64,000 nucleotides of DNA from Tsukamurella spumae (GCF_012396015.1 NZ_JAAXOQ010000010.1:93724-157723), one strand, 5' to 3'; shown: positions 47,622 to 61,092, counted from the first letter of the stretch. The notes: generated by a model from the sequence alone, not told the origin. Numbers and translations are program-made.

Positions 47622-48640
47622 ACCGTCACCTTCTGGCCTGCGACGAAGAGGTTCATCATGCCGGGCAGCTTGGCCTGACCGTTGGTGCACGTCAGGTTGA
47701 CGGCACTCCCGGCCTGCGGCTTCGTGCCCTCGTTGAGCAGCTGGACGATGCCGGGGAGGGTGGCCAGTGCGTTGACCGCCTGCTCGGCGAGCGGCATCGC
47801 GTTCGCGACGATCGCGTCCAGCGGCGGGTTGTCACCGCGGGTGAGTCCGAGCGCCGCGAGGAGCGCGTTGGTGCGGGTGATCACGCCCGACGTGTTGTCG
47901 GACCAGTCGCGCATCGAGTCGACATTGCTCGCCAGGGTGCGGGCGAACAGGTCGAGCTGCTGCAGCACCTTGGTCAGGCCGGGGGAGGCCCCGCCGATGG
48001 ACTGCGACACCGAGCCCAGGTTGGTGATCAGCTGCGTGAGCACCTTCTGCCGGTCGTTGGACACCGTCATCAGCTTGTCCAGCGAGTCGAGCAGCGGGCC
48101 GAGGCCCTGACCGTTGCCCTGGATGACACTGAGCACCGACTGGGTCAGGTGGTTGATGTCGTCGGCGTTCAGCGTGGAGAGCACCGGCTTGAGTCCGACG
48201 AACACCGTGGTGATGTCGAACGAGGACTGCGTGTACTTCTCCTCGATCGTGGCGCCCGGCTTGACCTGCGCGGCCGTGCTCTTCGGGTTCGGCTGGAGCT
48301 CGAGGAACCGCGAACCGGTGAGGTTCTGGTACCGGATCGCCAGGGTGTCGTCGGCGCGGAACTTGCGATCGTTCTGCAGCGAGAAGGTGACGGCCGCGTT
48401 GGAGATCCGGTGGTCGCTGGACTGCTCGACCGCGATGTCCTTGACCTTGCCGACCTGCACGCCGAGCATGCGGACGTCGTCGCCGACCTTCAGCCCGGAC
48501 ACGTCCTTGAACTTGGCGTGGTAGGTGCTCAGGTCACCGCCCGGCGGCCGGGTGAGCGCCTGCATCACCAACAGCAACAGGACGATCATCACTGCGGCGA
48601 AGGCCACGATCTTGATCGAGGTCGCCTTCATTGACTTCAT
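47606..48640 (-). CDS. mceB: Mce family protein, second subunit (MceB)
   Basis: A 344-residue Mce subunit with a basic N-terminus, an anchor helix (IVAFAAVMIVLLLLVMQAL), the MCE domain (KDVSGLKVGDDVRMLGVQVGKVKDI, about 44-68) and helical tunnel region. The chain ends with the Cys-bearing NLTCTNGQAKLPGMM and VTVCNPK, as in other MceB proteins. It starts 6 bp after the mceA stop. Confidence 0.9.
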   Translation of the reverse strand: MKSMKATSIKIVAFAAVMIVLLLLVMQALTRPPGGDLSTYHAKFKDVSGLKVGDDVRMLGVQVGKVKDIAVEQSSDHRISNAAVTFSLQNDRKFRADDTLAIRYQNLTGSRFLELQPNPKSTAAQVKPGATIEEKYTQSSFDITTVFVGLKPVLSTLNADDINHLTQSVLSVIQGNGQGLGPLLDSLDKLMTVSNDRQKVLTQLITNLGSVSQSIGGASPGLTKVLQQLDLFARTLASNVDSMRDWSDNTSGVITRTNALLAALGLTRGDNPPLDAIVANAMPLAEQAVNALATLPGIVQLLNEGTKPQAGSAVNLTCTNGQAKLPGMMNLFVAGQKVTVCNPK

Positions 48641-48646
48641 GGTGGC

Positions 48647-49813
48647 TCAGCTCCCAGGCTTCGGGGTCGGGGTGCTCGTCGAACTGCTCGGCTTCGCGGA
48701 CGACGGTGCGCCCTGGCTCGGCGTGGCAGGCTTCGTCTCGGTCGGCTTGTCGCCCGGCTTCGGCGGGATGTACTGGAAGGTCGGTGCCGGCGGCAGCATC
48801 GCGCCGATGGCGGGGAAGTCGACCGACAGACGCAGGTTCAGCACCGGGCCGTTGGGGGTGTTCGGCATGGCCTTGCGCACGTTGTCCATGAGCTGGCCCA
48901 GCTGGATGCCGACGCCCGTGGCGCTTCCGTTCGGGAAGGCGGCCAGCAGCGGCTGCATCAGGCTCACCAGCATCGGGGAGCCGGTCTTGAGGCCCTCGAT
49001 CGCCTTCGGATCCAGGATCTTCTGCAGCGCGGCCGTGAGGCTGTTCTTCTCGTCCGTGATCGCGCTCATCGTCGCCTGGCCGCGGTTGACCCAGCCCTTG
49101 TCGTGCAACGGCGCGTAGTCGTAGAGCGTCTTGATGCCGGGGATCAGCGCCGCGGTGGCGGCGTCGGCGTTCTGGATCGACTGCGTGATCAGCGGGAGGG
49201 TCTGCGCGGTGGACAGCTTCTGCGTGTCCTGGACCGCCTGCGCGACGCTGCCGAGTGCGGTGAACAGCGGCAGCATGGCCTTCGACGAGGCGTCGAAGTT
49301 GAGCAGGATCTGGCTCATGTGCGGACGCAACGCGTCGCTGTTGACGTCGCCGATCGTCATGATCATGTTCGACACGGTGTTGTCGGTGATCGGCTTCGTC
49401 GGCGAGATCTGGGCGCCGTCCTTGAGCGCCCCGCCGCCGTCGTGCGGGGTCAGGATGACCTCGGAGACGCCGAACAGGTTGCCCGCGGAGTACGCGGCCT
49501 CGAGGTTGTTGGTCAGCGACTCGCCGTCGGCCGACTTCATCGTGACCTTGACGCCCTGCTGGCCGTTGCCCAGCGCGGAGATGCCGGTCACCTCACCCAC
49601 CTTGATGCCCTGGATCCGCACGGGGGCACCGTTTTTGATGCCCGCCGCCACGGCGGGGGAGCGGAGGGTGAAGGAGAACTCGTCCTTCGGCCACAGGGCC
49701 TTGACGAGCCAGCCGACGAGCAGGATCGCGAGGATCAGTGCCACGGCGATCACGCCCCGGCGCCGCAGCACCGAGCGTTCGATCGACATTCCTGGTACGG
49801 ATACGACTCCCAT
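48647..49813 (-). CDS. mceA: Mce family protein, first subunit (MceA)
   Basis: A 388-residue first Mce subunit. One anchor helix (VIAVALILAILLVGWLVKAL) precedes the MCE domain (VAAGIKNGAPVRIQGIKVGEVTGI, about 53-76), the helical tunnel part (residues 130-320) and a Pro/Ser/Thr/Lys-rich C-terminal tail of about 45 residues (PPKPGDKPTETKPATPSQG...). The ATG at 49813 has AAGGGG in front; ATG at 49789 is possible. It follows yrbEB after 3 bp. The ligand (sterol, fatty acid or other lipid) cannot be read from sequence. Confidence 0.9.
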   Translation of the reverse strand: MGVVSVPGMSIERSVLRRRGVIAVALILAILLVGWLVKALWPKDEFSFTLRSPAVAAGIKNGAPVRIQGIKVGEVTGISALGNGQQGVKVTMKSADGESLTNNLEAAYSAGNLFGVSEVILTPHDGGGALKDGAQISPTKPITDNTVSNMIMTIGDVNSDALRPHMSQILLNFDASSKAMLPLFTALGSVAQAVQDTQKLSTAQTLPLITQSIQNADAATAALIPGIKTLYDYAPLHDKGWVNRGQATMSAITDEKNSLTAALQKILDPKAIEGLKTGSPMLVSLMQPLLAAFPNGSATGVGIQLGQLMDNVRKAMPNTPNGPVLNLRLSVDFPAIGAMLPPAPTFQYIPPKPGDKPTETKPATPSQGAPSSAKPSSSTSTPTPKPGS

Positions 49814-49816
49814 TGG

Positions 49817-50680
49817 TTACCCCTTGAAGTAGACCGGGGAGGTGAAGCCCCACAGCACGACGGTCATGACGAGGTTGAGGACGACGACGGCGACGAGACT
49901 CGCGCGGATCGCCCGACCCGACGCCGTCCCCACGCCCTCCGGGCCGCCGGAGGCGAAGAAGCCCTGATAGCAGTGGATGATGATGACCGCGGTGAGGAAG
50001 ACCGCCACCTTGATCACGGAGTAGATGACATCGGACGCGCTCACGAACTGACTGAAGTAGTGGTCGTAGGTGCCCGATGGCATGCCGTACACGGACTTGA
50101 CCACCCAGGCGCAGGACGCCCAGGACAGGATCAGCGTGATCAGGTACACCGGGACCACGGCGATGAGGCCGGCGATCACGCGGGTCGTCACGACGAAGGA
50201 GACGGACCGCAGGCCGAGGGACTCGAGCGCGTCGATCTCCTCGTTGATCCGCATCGCGCCGATCTCGGCCGTCATGCGGCAGCCGGCCTGCGCGGCGAAG
50301 CCGACGCCGGCGAGCATCGGGGCGAACTCGCGGGTGTTCGCGAAGCTGGCGACGACGGCGGTGAGCGGGCCCATGCCGAGCATGTTGAGGATGGCGAAGC
50401 CCTGCACGGCCACGATGCCGCCGACGGTGATGCCGAGCACGGCGAGGACTGGAGCGGTACCGCCGCCGACCACGAGAGCGCCACGGCCCCAGGTGATGTC
50501 GGTGAGGATCACCATGATCTGCGAGCGGTAGTGCTTGAGCGCGTGCGGGATGGTCCGGATGACCTCGGCGACGAACGAGACGACGTGCCCGATCGTGTCG
50601 AAGACGCCCCACGCGGAACCGGAGGTGCCGAAGAGGTTGAAGAACCAGCGTGTGCCCCGTGGGCGGTAAACGGTTGCCAT
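49817..50680 (-). CDS. yrbEB: YrbE/MlaE-family permease, second subunit (YrbEB)
   Basis: A 287-residue integral membrane permease that, with YrbEA, forms the transport channel of the Mce importer. Conserved MlaE features include the helix-loop TREFAPMLAGVGFAAQAGCRMTAEIGAMRINEEIDALESLG (about 115-155), which contacts the ATPase. Five membrane helices are visible. It starts 3 bp after yrbEA and is followed 3 bp later by mceA. The MceG-type ATPase is not encoded in the window. Confidence 0.95.
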   Translation of the reverse strand: MATVYRPRGTRWFFNLFGTSGSAWGVFDTIGHVVSFVAEVIRTIPHALKHYRSQIMVILTDITWGRGALVVGGGTAPVLAVLGITVGGIVAVQGFAILNMLGMGPLTAVVASFANTREFAPMLAGVGFAAQAGCRMTAEIGAMRINEEIDALESLGLRSVSFVVTTRVIAGLIAVVPVYLITLILSWASCAWVVKSVYGMPSGTYDHYFSQFVSASDVIYSVIKVAVFLTAVIIIHCYQGFFASGGPEGVGTASGRAIRASLVAVVVLNLVMTVVLWGFTSPVYFKG

Positions 50681-50683
50681 GTG

Positions 50684-51541
50684 TCAGCCCACCTGCATCG
50701 GGAAGAACATCGTGGTGACCTGCGTGATGAGCAGGTTCAGCGCGAAGATGACGACGAACGAGAGGACCACGGTGGCGTTCACCGCGTCGGCGACGCCGCG
50801 CGAGCCGCCACGGGCCTCGAGGCCGCGCTGGCAGCCGATGATCGCGATCACCGTGCCGAAGATGAGCGACTTGAACAGCGAGATCCACACGTCGATCGGG
50901 TGCGCGAACGAACCGAAGGAGAGCCAGTAGGCGCCGGGCGTGACGCCCTGGCCGCCGACGGCCACGAGGTAACCGGCCACGGTGCCGACGGCGATGACGA
51001 GGATGTTCAGCAGCGGCGCGACGATCCAGGCTGCGAGCAGACGGGGCACGACGAGACGGTTGAGCGGGTTGATGCCCATGACGCGCATGGCGTCCGTCTC
51101 CTCGCGGATGGTGCGGGCGCCGAGGTCGGCCGCGATGGCCGAGGCGCCGGCGCCGGCCAGCAGCAGGCCCGTGGCGATGGGGGCGCCCTGGGAGATGACG
51201 GCGAGACCGCCCGCGGCGCCGGACAGCGAGTCCGCGCCGAGCTGGGCGATGATGTTGCCGATCTGGATCGAGATGACCACACCGAACGGGATGGCGATCA
51301 GGATGCCGGGGAACGTGGTGACGCCGACCATGTACCAGATCTGGTTCAGCGCTTCCTTCCACTGGAGCCGGCCGCGCACCGTGTCGGTGACGAGGGCGAC
51401 CAGCGACATGATGAGCATCCGCACGCTCCGGCCGATGGTGCGGAAGGAATCCACCACGGTCCCGGAGAAGTTCTTGCTGATGATCGACCAATACGAAGGC
51501 CGCTTGGCGCGTCCAGCGCCCTGCACAACGGATTCCGTCAC
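50684..51541 (-). CDS. yrbEA: YrbE/MlaE-family permease, first subunit (YrbEA)
   Basis: A 285-residue permease, first gene of the mce operon. TTFPGILIAIPFGVVISIQIGNIIAQLGADS and the conserved loop ASAIAADLGARTIREETDAMRVMGINPLNRLVVPR match MlaE. The GTG at 51541 is 10 bp after GAGAGGAG. A -10 box TATAGT at 51614-51619 gives a leader of about 65 nt that contains the palindrome TGTGGCCACA. Confidence 0.95.
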   Translation of the reverse strand: MTESVVQGAGRAKRPSYWSIISKNFSGTVVDSFRTIGRSVRMLIMSLVALVTDTVRGRLQWKEALNQIWYMVGVTTFPGILIAIPFGVVISIQIGNIIAQLGADSLSGAAGGLAVISQGAPIATGLLLAGAGASAIAADLGARTIREETDAMRVMGINPLNRLVVPRLLAAWIVAPLLNILVIAVGTVAGYLVAVGGQGVTPGAYWLSFGSFAHPIDVWISLFKSLIFGTVIAIIGCQRGLEARGGSRGVADAVNATVVLSFVVIFALNLLITQVTTMFFPMQVG

Positions 51542-51561
51542 CGCGAACGTCTCCTCTCGAC

Positions 51562-51571
51562 TGTGGCCACA
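51562..51571. promoter_or_regulatory. Short palindrome TGTGGCCACA in the mce leader
   Basis: A perfect 10-bp palindrome lies about 21 bp upstream of the yrbEA start, within the presumed leader, and is followed by further CACTGTG/CCCACA half-site-like words. It could be the operator of a repressor such as the FadR-like Mce regulators, but no regulator gene is adjacent. Confidence 0.3.
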
Positions 51572-51613
51572 CTGTGACCCACATACTGCGTTCTCAGGTG
51601 TATGACCGAGGAC

Positions 51614-51619
51614 ACTATA
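51614..51619 (-). promoter_or_regulatory. -10 box TATAGT of the mce operon
   Basis: TATAGT on the minus strand is the best -10 match in the divergent mce/wecA region. No good -35 box is found at 16-18 bp. Confidence 0.45.
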
Positions 51620-51795
51620 ACGGTCCGACGAGGGATGTGCGTCATTGGCCTGCTTCGCGACCGCAGGGTGAGCGACTCGTCAGTAACATTTCGACGGAAC
51701 GAGGGTGATCGTCCATCGGCTCAGGTCAGAACATATTCCGCTGAGACGGATTCGCAACGCCGAGCCGGGGGGACCGGCGCGCGACGGGGGTGCGA

Positions 51796-51801
51796 GTAGA
51801 T
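51796..51801 (+). promoter_or_regulatory. -10 box TAGATT of wecA
   Basis: TAGATT is followed by 8 nt and the GTG at 51810, consistent with a leaderless wecA mRNA and with that upstream start. Confidence 0.35.
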
Positions 51802-51809
51802 TCGCACGG

Positions 51810-53024
51810 GTGCACATCGAGGCGTCGGGCGGGGCGGTCATCGGGGCCGGGTCTGCCGGAGTCCCGATGCGAGAATTGCTGGTAGTGGGGCTGACAGCTG
51901 CAGTTGTCACATTCTTCGCCACATCCCTGGTCAGGGTGGTGGCCACCCGGTTCGGTGCCGTGGCGGTGCCCCGCGCCCGCGATGTCCACGTCGTCCCCAC
52001 CCCCCGCCTCGGCGGGCTCGGCATCTACACGGGGATGCTGGCCGGGATCTTCCTGGCGGCCCAGCTGCCGGCCCTGACCCGGGGCTTCGCCTACTCCAAG
52101 GATGCGGTCGCGGTCCTGGTCGCCGGAGCGGTGATCGTGGTGGTCGGCATCATCGACGACCGGTGGGGCGTCGACGCGCTGACCAAGCTCGTGGGCCAGA
52201 TCTTCGCCGCGGCGCTCCTGGTCGTGCTGGGGGTGGCCTGGAACGTCGTCTACGTTCCGGGGATCAATACGACGGTGGTCCTGGACCAGCTGCAGGCCGG
52301 CCTCCTGACCGTGGTGGTCGCGGTGGCGACGGTCAACGCCATGAACTTCATCGACGGGCTCGACGGTCTGCTGGCCGGCGTGGCGGCGCTGGCGGCGCTC
52401 GCCATCCTCATCTTCTCCGTGGGGCTGATGTTCGACTCGGGCGGCGATGCGCCGTCGTACCCGCCGGCCCTCATCTCCGCGGCGCTGTTCGGTGCCTGCG
52501 TCGGCTTCCTGCCGCACAACTTCCAGCCGGCCCGCATCTTCATGGGGGATTCGGGGTCGATGCTGCTCGGCCTGACGCTGGCGGCGGCGTCGACCTCCGC
52601 GTCGGGCCGGATCTCGCAGAACGCGTACGGCAGCACGGACATCTTCGCGCTCCTGCTCCCGCTGCTGCTCGCCGTCGCGGTGATGTTCGTGCCGATGCTG
52701 GACCTGTTGCTCGCGGTGGTCCGGCGTACTCGCGCCGGGGTCCATCCCTTCACCGCCGACAAGATGCATCTGCATCACCGCCTGCTGGGTCTGGGCCACA
52801 GCCAGCGGCGCGTGGTCGTGGTCATCTACCTGTGGGTCGGTGTGCTGGGCCTGAGTGCCGCGGCCTCGACGATGCTGCGGCCGGCGTTGATCGCTCCGCT
52901 GTTCGGAGCGGGCCTGCTGTGCGCGCTCGTGTTCACCGTGGTGCCGCGGATCCTGCCGCGGCTGCGGGAGCGCTACTCCGAAAGAACGAGGTCACATGCG
53001 TCGTCGAACAATCGAACCCGATAA
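51810..53024 (+). CDS. wecA: Undecaprenyl-phosphate GlcNAc-1-phosphate transferase
   Basis: About 404 residues; an integral membrane enzyme that loads GlcNAc-1-phosphate onto decaprenyl phosphate, the first step of the arabinogalactan linker in this group. Cytosolic loops carry the catalytic acids: VVVGIIDDRWG (DD), NAMNFIDGLDGLLAG (NxxNxxDGLDGL), FMGDSGSML and the HIHH-like KMHLHHRLL. About eleven helices are visible. The N-terminus before RELLVVGLTAAVVTF resembles the M. tuberculosis Rfe leader, so I prefer GTG 51810 to ATG 51867. It is the Rv1302 equivalent and divergent from the mce operon. Confidence 0.9.
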   Translation: MHIEASGGAVIGAGSAGVPMRELLVVGLTAAVVTFFATSLVRVVATRFGAVAVPRARDVHVVPTPRLGGLGIYTGMLAGIFLAAQLPALTRGFAYSKDAVAVLVAGAVIVVVGIIDDRWGVDALTKLVGQIFAAALLVVLGVAWNVVYVPGINTTVVLDQLQAGLLTVVVAVATVNAMNFIDGLDGLLAGVAALAALAILIFSVGLMFDSGGDAPSYPPALISAALFGACVGFLPHNFQPARIFMGDSGSMLLGLTLAAASTSASGRISQNAYGSTDIFALLLPLLLAVAVMFVPMLDLLLAVVRRTRAGVHPFTADKMHLHHRLLGLGHSQRRVVVVIYLWVGVLGLSAAASTMLRPALIAPLFGAGLLCALVFTVVPRILPRLRERYSERTRSHASSNNRTR

Positions 53025-53231
53025 CGCATAACGCCCGTCCTGTTGTACTATCGTGTGTAGTTGATAGGCGGGATACAGGCGCAGCCCCGATGTGGGGGGC
53101 GTCCCTACTTCTTGGTAGAGTCTCAGCTAATCACAAAGAGTCCGTGATGTGACCCACAGTACGGATTCGGCAGACGCCGCCCGGTCGCCGCGAATCCATC
53201 GCAGGTGCGACCCCGACCCTGAGGAGGGGCC
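53025..53231 (+). promoter_or_regulatory. Probable atp operon promoter and leader
   Basis: The region after wecA has TACTAT (53046-53051) as the best -10 candidate, with no strong -35 box, and would leave a leader of about 175 nt ending in GAGGAGGGG. No gene is visible. Read-through from wecA is also possible. Confidence 0.35.
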
Positions 53232-53641
53232 TTGACGACGCCAGCCCCTGAGGTCGATGGTGCCGCCGCTCGAGGCGTTGTGACCTTCACCAACCCGTTC
53301 GTGATCCTTGCGGGCATCGCCGTCGTCGTCGCCGGAATCGCCGCGTCCTTCGGCCAGGTCTGGTTCGCCGCGTGGTTCTTCCTGGGCGGTCTGCTGGCCC
53401 TGCTCAACGCCAAGCTGATCGTCATCAAGGTCGCGAACGCGACCGCTGAGGACGAGCCGCGCAAGGCTCCCGTCGCCGTGAACTCGGTGGTCAGGCTCGC
53501 CGTGGTCTCGGTGATCGCGCTCGCGATCGCCTACTTCTTCCGGCCCTCCGGGCTGGGCGTGATCTTCGGACTCGCGGTCGGACAGATCGTGCTCGTCCTC
53601 AACACCGTGATCCCTGTTCTGAAAGGACTACGTCAGCAGTC

Positions 53642-53645
<4 letters not shown>
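53232..53645 (+). CDS. AtpI-like membrane protein (Rv1303-like)
   Basis: A 137-residue protein with four hydrophobic segments ([76 protein letters not shown]), the topology of AtpI/UncI proteins, which help assemble the c-ring. It sits at the AtpI position in front of atpB and overlaps it by 4 bp. The start is probably TTG at 53232 because GAGGAGG lies just before it. Sequence similarity to E. coli AtpI is weak; position and topology carry the call. Confidence 0.8.
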
Positions 53646-54722
<1,077 letters not shown>

Positions 54723-54759
54723 ACCCTGACCGCCCTCGCTAGAAACGGGAACTGACGTC

Positions 54760-55281
54760 ATGCAGCTCGCTGAGGCTGAAAAGCAGAGTAACTTCCTCGT
54801 CCCCAACGGCACCTTTTTCGTCGAGCTCATCATCTTCTTGGTGGTGCTCGGGATCATCTGGTTCTTCGTCGTTCCGTCCATCACCAAGGTGCTGGACGAG
54901 CGCGAGGCCATGATCGATCAGACGGTCAAGGACCAGCGGGGCGCCGCCAAGGGGTTCTCCGACGCCGAGTCGGAGTACAACGACGGTGTCCGCACCGCGC
55001 GTGCCGAGGCCGGTTCCATTCGCGACGACGCCCGGGCAGCCGGTCGCGCCGCGATGGAGGAGCAGAAGCAGCGAGCGACCGCCGACGCGGAGGCTCTCAC
55101 TCGGCAGGAGACCGAGCAGCTGCGCGGCGCAGGCGAAGCCTCGGCCGCAGCGGCGCGAGGCGATCTCGCGCCGCTGTCGGCCACACTCGCCAGCCGGGTG
55201 CTGGGCTTCGACGTGACGCAGGACCCGAAGCTCAAGGCTGAACTCGACCAGATCAACCGCGACTCGGTGGTGAAGAACTAA
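54760..55281 (+). CDS. atpF: ATP synthase F0 subunit b
   Basis: A 173-residue stator subunit with one N-terminal helix (FVELIIFLVVLGIIWFFVVP) and an Ala/Glu/Arg-rich helical stalk. It pairs with the b-like part of the following b-delta fusion protein to form the peripheral stalk. ATG at 54760 precedes MQLAEAEKQSNFLVPNGTFF, the usual actinobacterial start. It directly abuts the next gene. Confidence 0.95.
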   Translation: MQLAEAEKQSNFLVPNGTFFVELIIFLVVLGIIWFFVVPSITKVLDEREAMIDQTVKDQRGAAKGFSDAESEYNDGVRTARAEAGSIRDDARAAGRAAMEEQKQRATADAEALTRQETEQLRGAGEASAAAARGDLAPLSATLASRVLGFDVTQDPKLKAELDQINRDSVVKN

Positions 55282-56628
55282 ATGGACATCTTTATCGGAC
55301 AGTTCGTCGGCTTCCTCCTGGTCCTGTTCATCCTGTGGAAGTGGGTCGTCCCCGTCGTCCGCAAGGCGATGCAGCAGCGCCAGGAGACGGTGCGCCTCGA
55401 GCTCGAGGCCTCCGCGGCCGCGCGCACGAAGCTCGCCGAGGCCGGCGCGGCGGGGGAGCGGGCGCGTGAGGACGCGGCCCGCGAAGGCAGCCGCATCCGC
55501 GACGAGGCCCGTGGCGACGCGGATGCCATCCGCGACGAGCTGCGCTCGCAGACCGAGCGCGAGGTCGCGCGCATCGGCGAGCACGGCGCAGGGCAGACGG
55601 CGCTCAACCGCAGCAACCTGATCCGCGGACTCCGGACCGGGCTCGGCACCGAGGCGGTCGACGCCGCGGCGAAGCTGGTGCGCGGCCACCTGGCCGACCC
55701 GGCCAACCAGAGCGCGTCCGTCGACCGCTCGCTCGATGAGCTCGAGCAGATGTCGCAGGGCGCGGACGCGGCGCGGATCACCGAGGTCGACCGGATCGGA
55801 TCGCGCTCGATGCGCGCCTCGAGCCGCGACTCGATCCGGGCCCTGTCCGCCGGTTTCGACCAGCGCACCGCGTCGGTCGACGACGCGGTGCTGGCCCGCA
55901 CGGCCGAGGACCTCGCGAACGTCGTCGAGGTCATCAACGAGCAGCCCACCCTGCGCAAGCACCTGGCCGAGTCCTCGGACGCGCCGGAGAGCAAGCGTGC
56001 CCTGGTCGGGAACCTGTTCGGCGGCAAGATCTCCGACGAGGCCGTGGCCTTCGTCCAGGATGCGGCCGCGAGCAAGTGGTCGGCCCCGGCGGACTTCGCG
56101 ACCGCGGTCGAGCGGCAGGCCCGCGTCGCGATCCTGCTCGGCGCTGAGCGCGCCGGCAAGCTCGACGAGACCGAGGACGAGCTGTTCCGCGCCGGTCGGA
56201 TCCTCGAGGCCGAGCCGAAGCTCACCGCGATGCTCTCCGACACGCGCGTCCCGGCCGCCGGCCGAGTCGCGCTGCTGGACAAGGTCTTCGGGGGCAAGGT
56301 GAACGACTTCACCGCCGCTCTGCTCCGCCAGACGGTGCGCCTCATCCGCAGCGGCCGCGTGGACGCGGGCGTCGCCTCGATCGCCGATCTGGCCGCCGCC
56401 CGGCGCGGCGAGTCGGTGGCGATCGTCGAGTCGGCCGTCGCCCTGACGGACGCGCAGCAGACCCGCACCGCGGACCTGCTGGCCCGTATCTACCAGCGCA
56501 AGATCGCGGTGCAGACCGAGGTCGCGCCCGAGCTCCTGGGCGGACTGCGCATCACCGTCGGCAACGAGGTCATCGACGGTGACATCGCCTCCCGCCTCGA
56601 CCGGGCCGCAGACCAGCTGCCCCGCTAA
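55282..56628 (+). CDS. atpFH: Fused ATP synthase subunit b'-delta
   Basis: A 448-residue fusion typical of mycobacteria and their relatives. Residues 1-~110 are a second b-like unit (membrane helix [24 protein letters not shown] and stalk), followed by a spacer; the C-terminal ~180 residues are the delta subunit ([45 protein letters not shown]). It links stalk and F1 head in one chain. Its ATG starts directly after the atpF stop. Confidence 0.96.
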   Translation: MDIFIGQFVGFLLVLFILWKWVVPVVRKAMQQRQETVRLELEASAAARTKLAEAGAAGERAREDAAREGSRIRDEARGDADAIRDELRSQTEREVARIGEHGAGQTALNRSNLIRGLRTGLGTEAVDAAAKLVRGHLADPANQSASVDRSLDELEQMSQGADAARITEVDRIGSRSMRASSRDSIRALSAGFDQRTASVDDAVLARTAEDLANVVEVINEQPTLRKHLAESSDAPESKRALVGNLFGGKISDEAVAFVQDAAASKWSAPADFATAVERQARVAILLGAERAGKLDETEDELFRAGRILEAEPKLTAMLSDTRVPAAGRVALLDKVFGGKVNDFTAALLRQTVRLIRSGRVDAGVASIADLAAARRGESVAIVESAVALTDAQQTRTADLLARIYQRKIAVQTEVAPELLGGLRITVGNEVIDGDIASRLDRAADQLPR

Positions 56629-56674
56629 TCACACCCAAACTTCCACCGAACCACACAGAGGGAAACGAGAACTC

Positions 56675-58301
56675 ATGGCTGAGTTGACGATCTCAACCGA
56701 CGACGTCAAGGGCGCGATCGAACAGTACGTCTCGACGTTCGAGGCCGACGCCTCCCGCGAGGAGATCGGCACCGTCTCCGATACCGCCGACGGCATCGCC
56801 CACGTCACGGGCCTGCCCGGCGCGATGGCGAACGAGCTCCTCGAGTTCCCCGGTGGGGTGCTCGGCGTGGCCCTGAACCTCGACGAGGACGAGATCGGCG
56901 CCGTCATCCTCGGTAACTACGAGGAGCTCCAGGAGGGCCAGCAGGTCCGCCGCACCGGCGACGTGCTGTCCGTGCCCGTCGGCGACAAGTTCCTCGGCCG
57001 CGTCGTGAACCCGCTCGGCCACCCGATCGACGGCCTGGGCGACATCGAGGCCGAGGAGCAGCGCGTCCTCGAGCTGCAGGCCGCGACGGTGCTCGAGCGC
57101 CAGCCCGTCGAGGAGTCGCTCGCCACCGGCATCAAGGCCATCGACGCCATGACCGCCATCGGCCGCGGCCAGCGTCAGCTGGTCATCGGTGACCGCAAGA
57201 CCGGTAAGACCGCGGTCTGCGTCGACACCATCCTCAACCAGAAGGCGAACTGGGAGTCGGGCGATCCGACCAAGCAGGTCCGCTGCATCTACGTCGCCAT
57301 CGGCCAGAAGGGCTCGACGATCGCCGGCGTGAAGTCCGCGCTCGACGAGGCCGGTGCCATGGAGTACACCACCATCGTCGCGGCTCCCGCGTCCGACTCG
57401 GCCGGCTTCAAGTGGCTCGCCCCCTACACCGGCTCGGCCATCGGCCAGCACTGGATGTACCAGGGCAAGCACGTTCTCATCGTGTTCGACGACCTGTCGA
57501 AGCAGGCCGAGGCCTACCGCGCCATCTCGCTGCTGCTGCGTCGCCCGCCGGGCCGCGAGGCGTACCCCGGCGACGTCTTCTACCTGCACTCCCGCCTGCT
57601 GGAGCGCTCGGCCAAGCTGTCCGACGCGCTCGGCGGCGGCTCGATGACCGCGCTGCCGATCATCGAGACCAAGGCCAACGACGTCTCGGCCTTCATCCCG
57701 ACCAACGTCATCTCGATCACCGACGGCCAGGTCTTCCTCGAGTCCGACCTGTTCAACAAGGGCGTCCGCCCCGCGATCAACGTCGGCACCTCGGTGTCCC
57801 GCGTCGGTGGTGCGGCGCAGACCAAGGGCCTCAAGAAGGTCTCGGGCTCGCTGCGTCTGGAGCTCGCGCAGTTCCGTGAGCTGGAGGCCTTCTCGGCCTT
57901 CGCCTCGGACCTCGACGACGCCTCGAAGGCACAGCTGGCGCGCGGCGCCCGCTGGGTCGAGCTGCTCAAGCAGGACCAGTACAGCCCGTCGTCGGTCGAG
58001 GACGAGATCGTCTCGATCTACCTCTGCGGCGAGGGTCACTACGACTCGGTGCCCGTTGAGGACGTACGCCGCTTCGACGGTGAGCTGCTCAGCCACCTGC
58101 ACCACGCGGCGGCCGGTGTCTACGAGTCGATCGCCGGCGGCAAGGTCCTCGAGAAGGACCAGGCCGCTGCCCTCGTCGCGGAGACCAACCGCTTCAAGGA
58201 GAGCTTCCTGGCCTCCGACGGCTCGCGGGTCGTCAACGAGGCCGAGGCCGGCGCGCTGCCCGCCGAGGACGTGGAGCAGGAGACGATCAAGGTCAAGCGC
58301 A

Positions 58302-58309
<8 letters not shown>
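56675..58309 (+). CDS. atpA: ATP synthase F1 subunit alpha
   Basis: A 544-residue non-catalytic nucleotide-binding subunit. P-loop [10 protein letters not shown] and the signature [17 protein letters not shown] are normal. A C-terminal extension of about 30 residues ([23 protein letters not shown]) matches the mycobacterial alpha tail, which is known to suppress ATP hydrolysis. The ATG at 56675 follows GAGGGAAACGAG; the longer frame upstream overlaps atpFH. It overlaps atpG by 8 bp. Confidence 0.98.
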
Positions 58310-60684
<2,375 letters not shown>

Positions 60685-60690
60685 TCTCGA

Positions 60691-61074
60691 GTGGCTGACA
60701 CGGCGTTTCAGGTAGAGGTCGTCTCCGTCGAGGAGCGGCTGTGGTCGGGCGATGCGACCTTCGTCATCGCCCAGACCACGGAGGGTGAGCTGGGTGTCCT
60801 GGCGCACCACGAGCCGCTGTTCGGCCAGCTCATCTCCGGTGGCGCCGTCGCCATCGACACGGTGAGCGGCGAGCGACTCTCCGCGGCCATCCGCGGTGGG
60901 TTCCTCTCGGTGACCGGCGAGAAGGTGACGGTACTGGCGGACGGGGCCGAGTGGGCCTCGTCGCTGGTCGAGTCCGATGTCCGGCGCGCACTCGAGAGTG
61001 CCGCCGAGGGTTCGGACGAGCAGGCGGTCGCGCAGGGGCAACTGCGTGCGATCGAGTTCCTCGCGAACAAGTAG
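60691..61074 (+). CDS. atpC: ATP synthase F1 subunit epsilon
   Basis: A 127-residue epsilon subunit: an N-terminal beta-sandwich ([36 protein letters not shown]) and a short C-terminal helical part, as in mycobacteria, where the second helix is reduced. GTG at 60691 starts 6 bp after atpD. A strong terminator follows 18 bp later. Confidence 0.96.
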   Translation: MADTAFQVEVVSVEERLWSGDATFVIAQTTEGELGVLAHHEPLFGQLISGGAVAIDTVSGERLSAAIRGGFLSVTGEKVTVLADGAEWASSLVESDVRRALESAAEGSDEQAVAQGQLRAIEFLANK

Positions 61075-61092
61075 GCTGGAAGCAGCAGCGTG

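Noticed and set aside
49103..51577. Long Asp/His-rich open frame on the plus strand opposite the yrbE-mceA genes
   Set aside because: Composition is the mirror of GAC/GTC-rich antisense; both yrbE genes are clear on the other strand.
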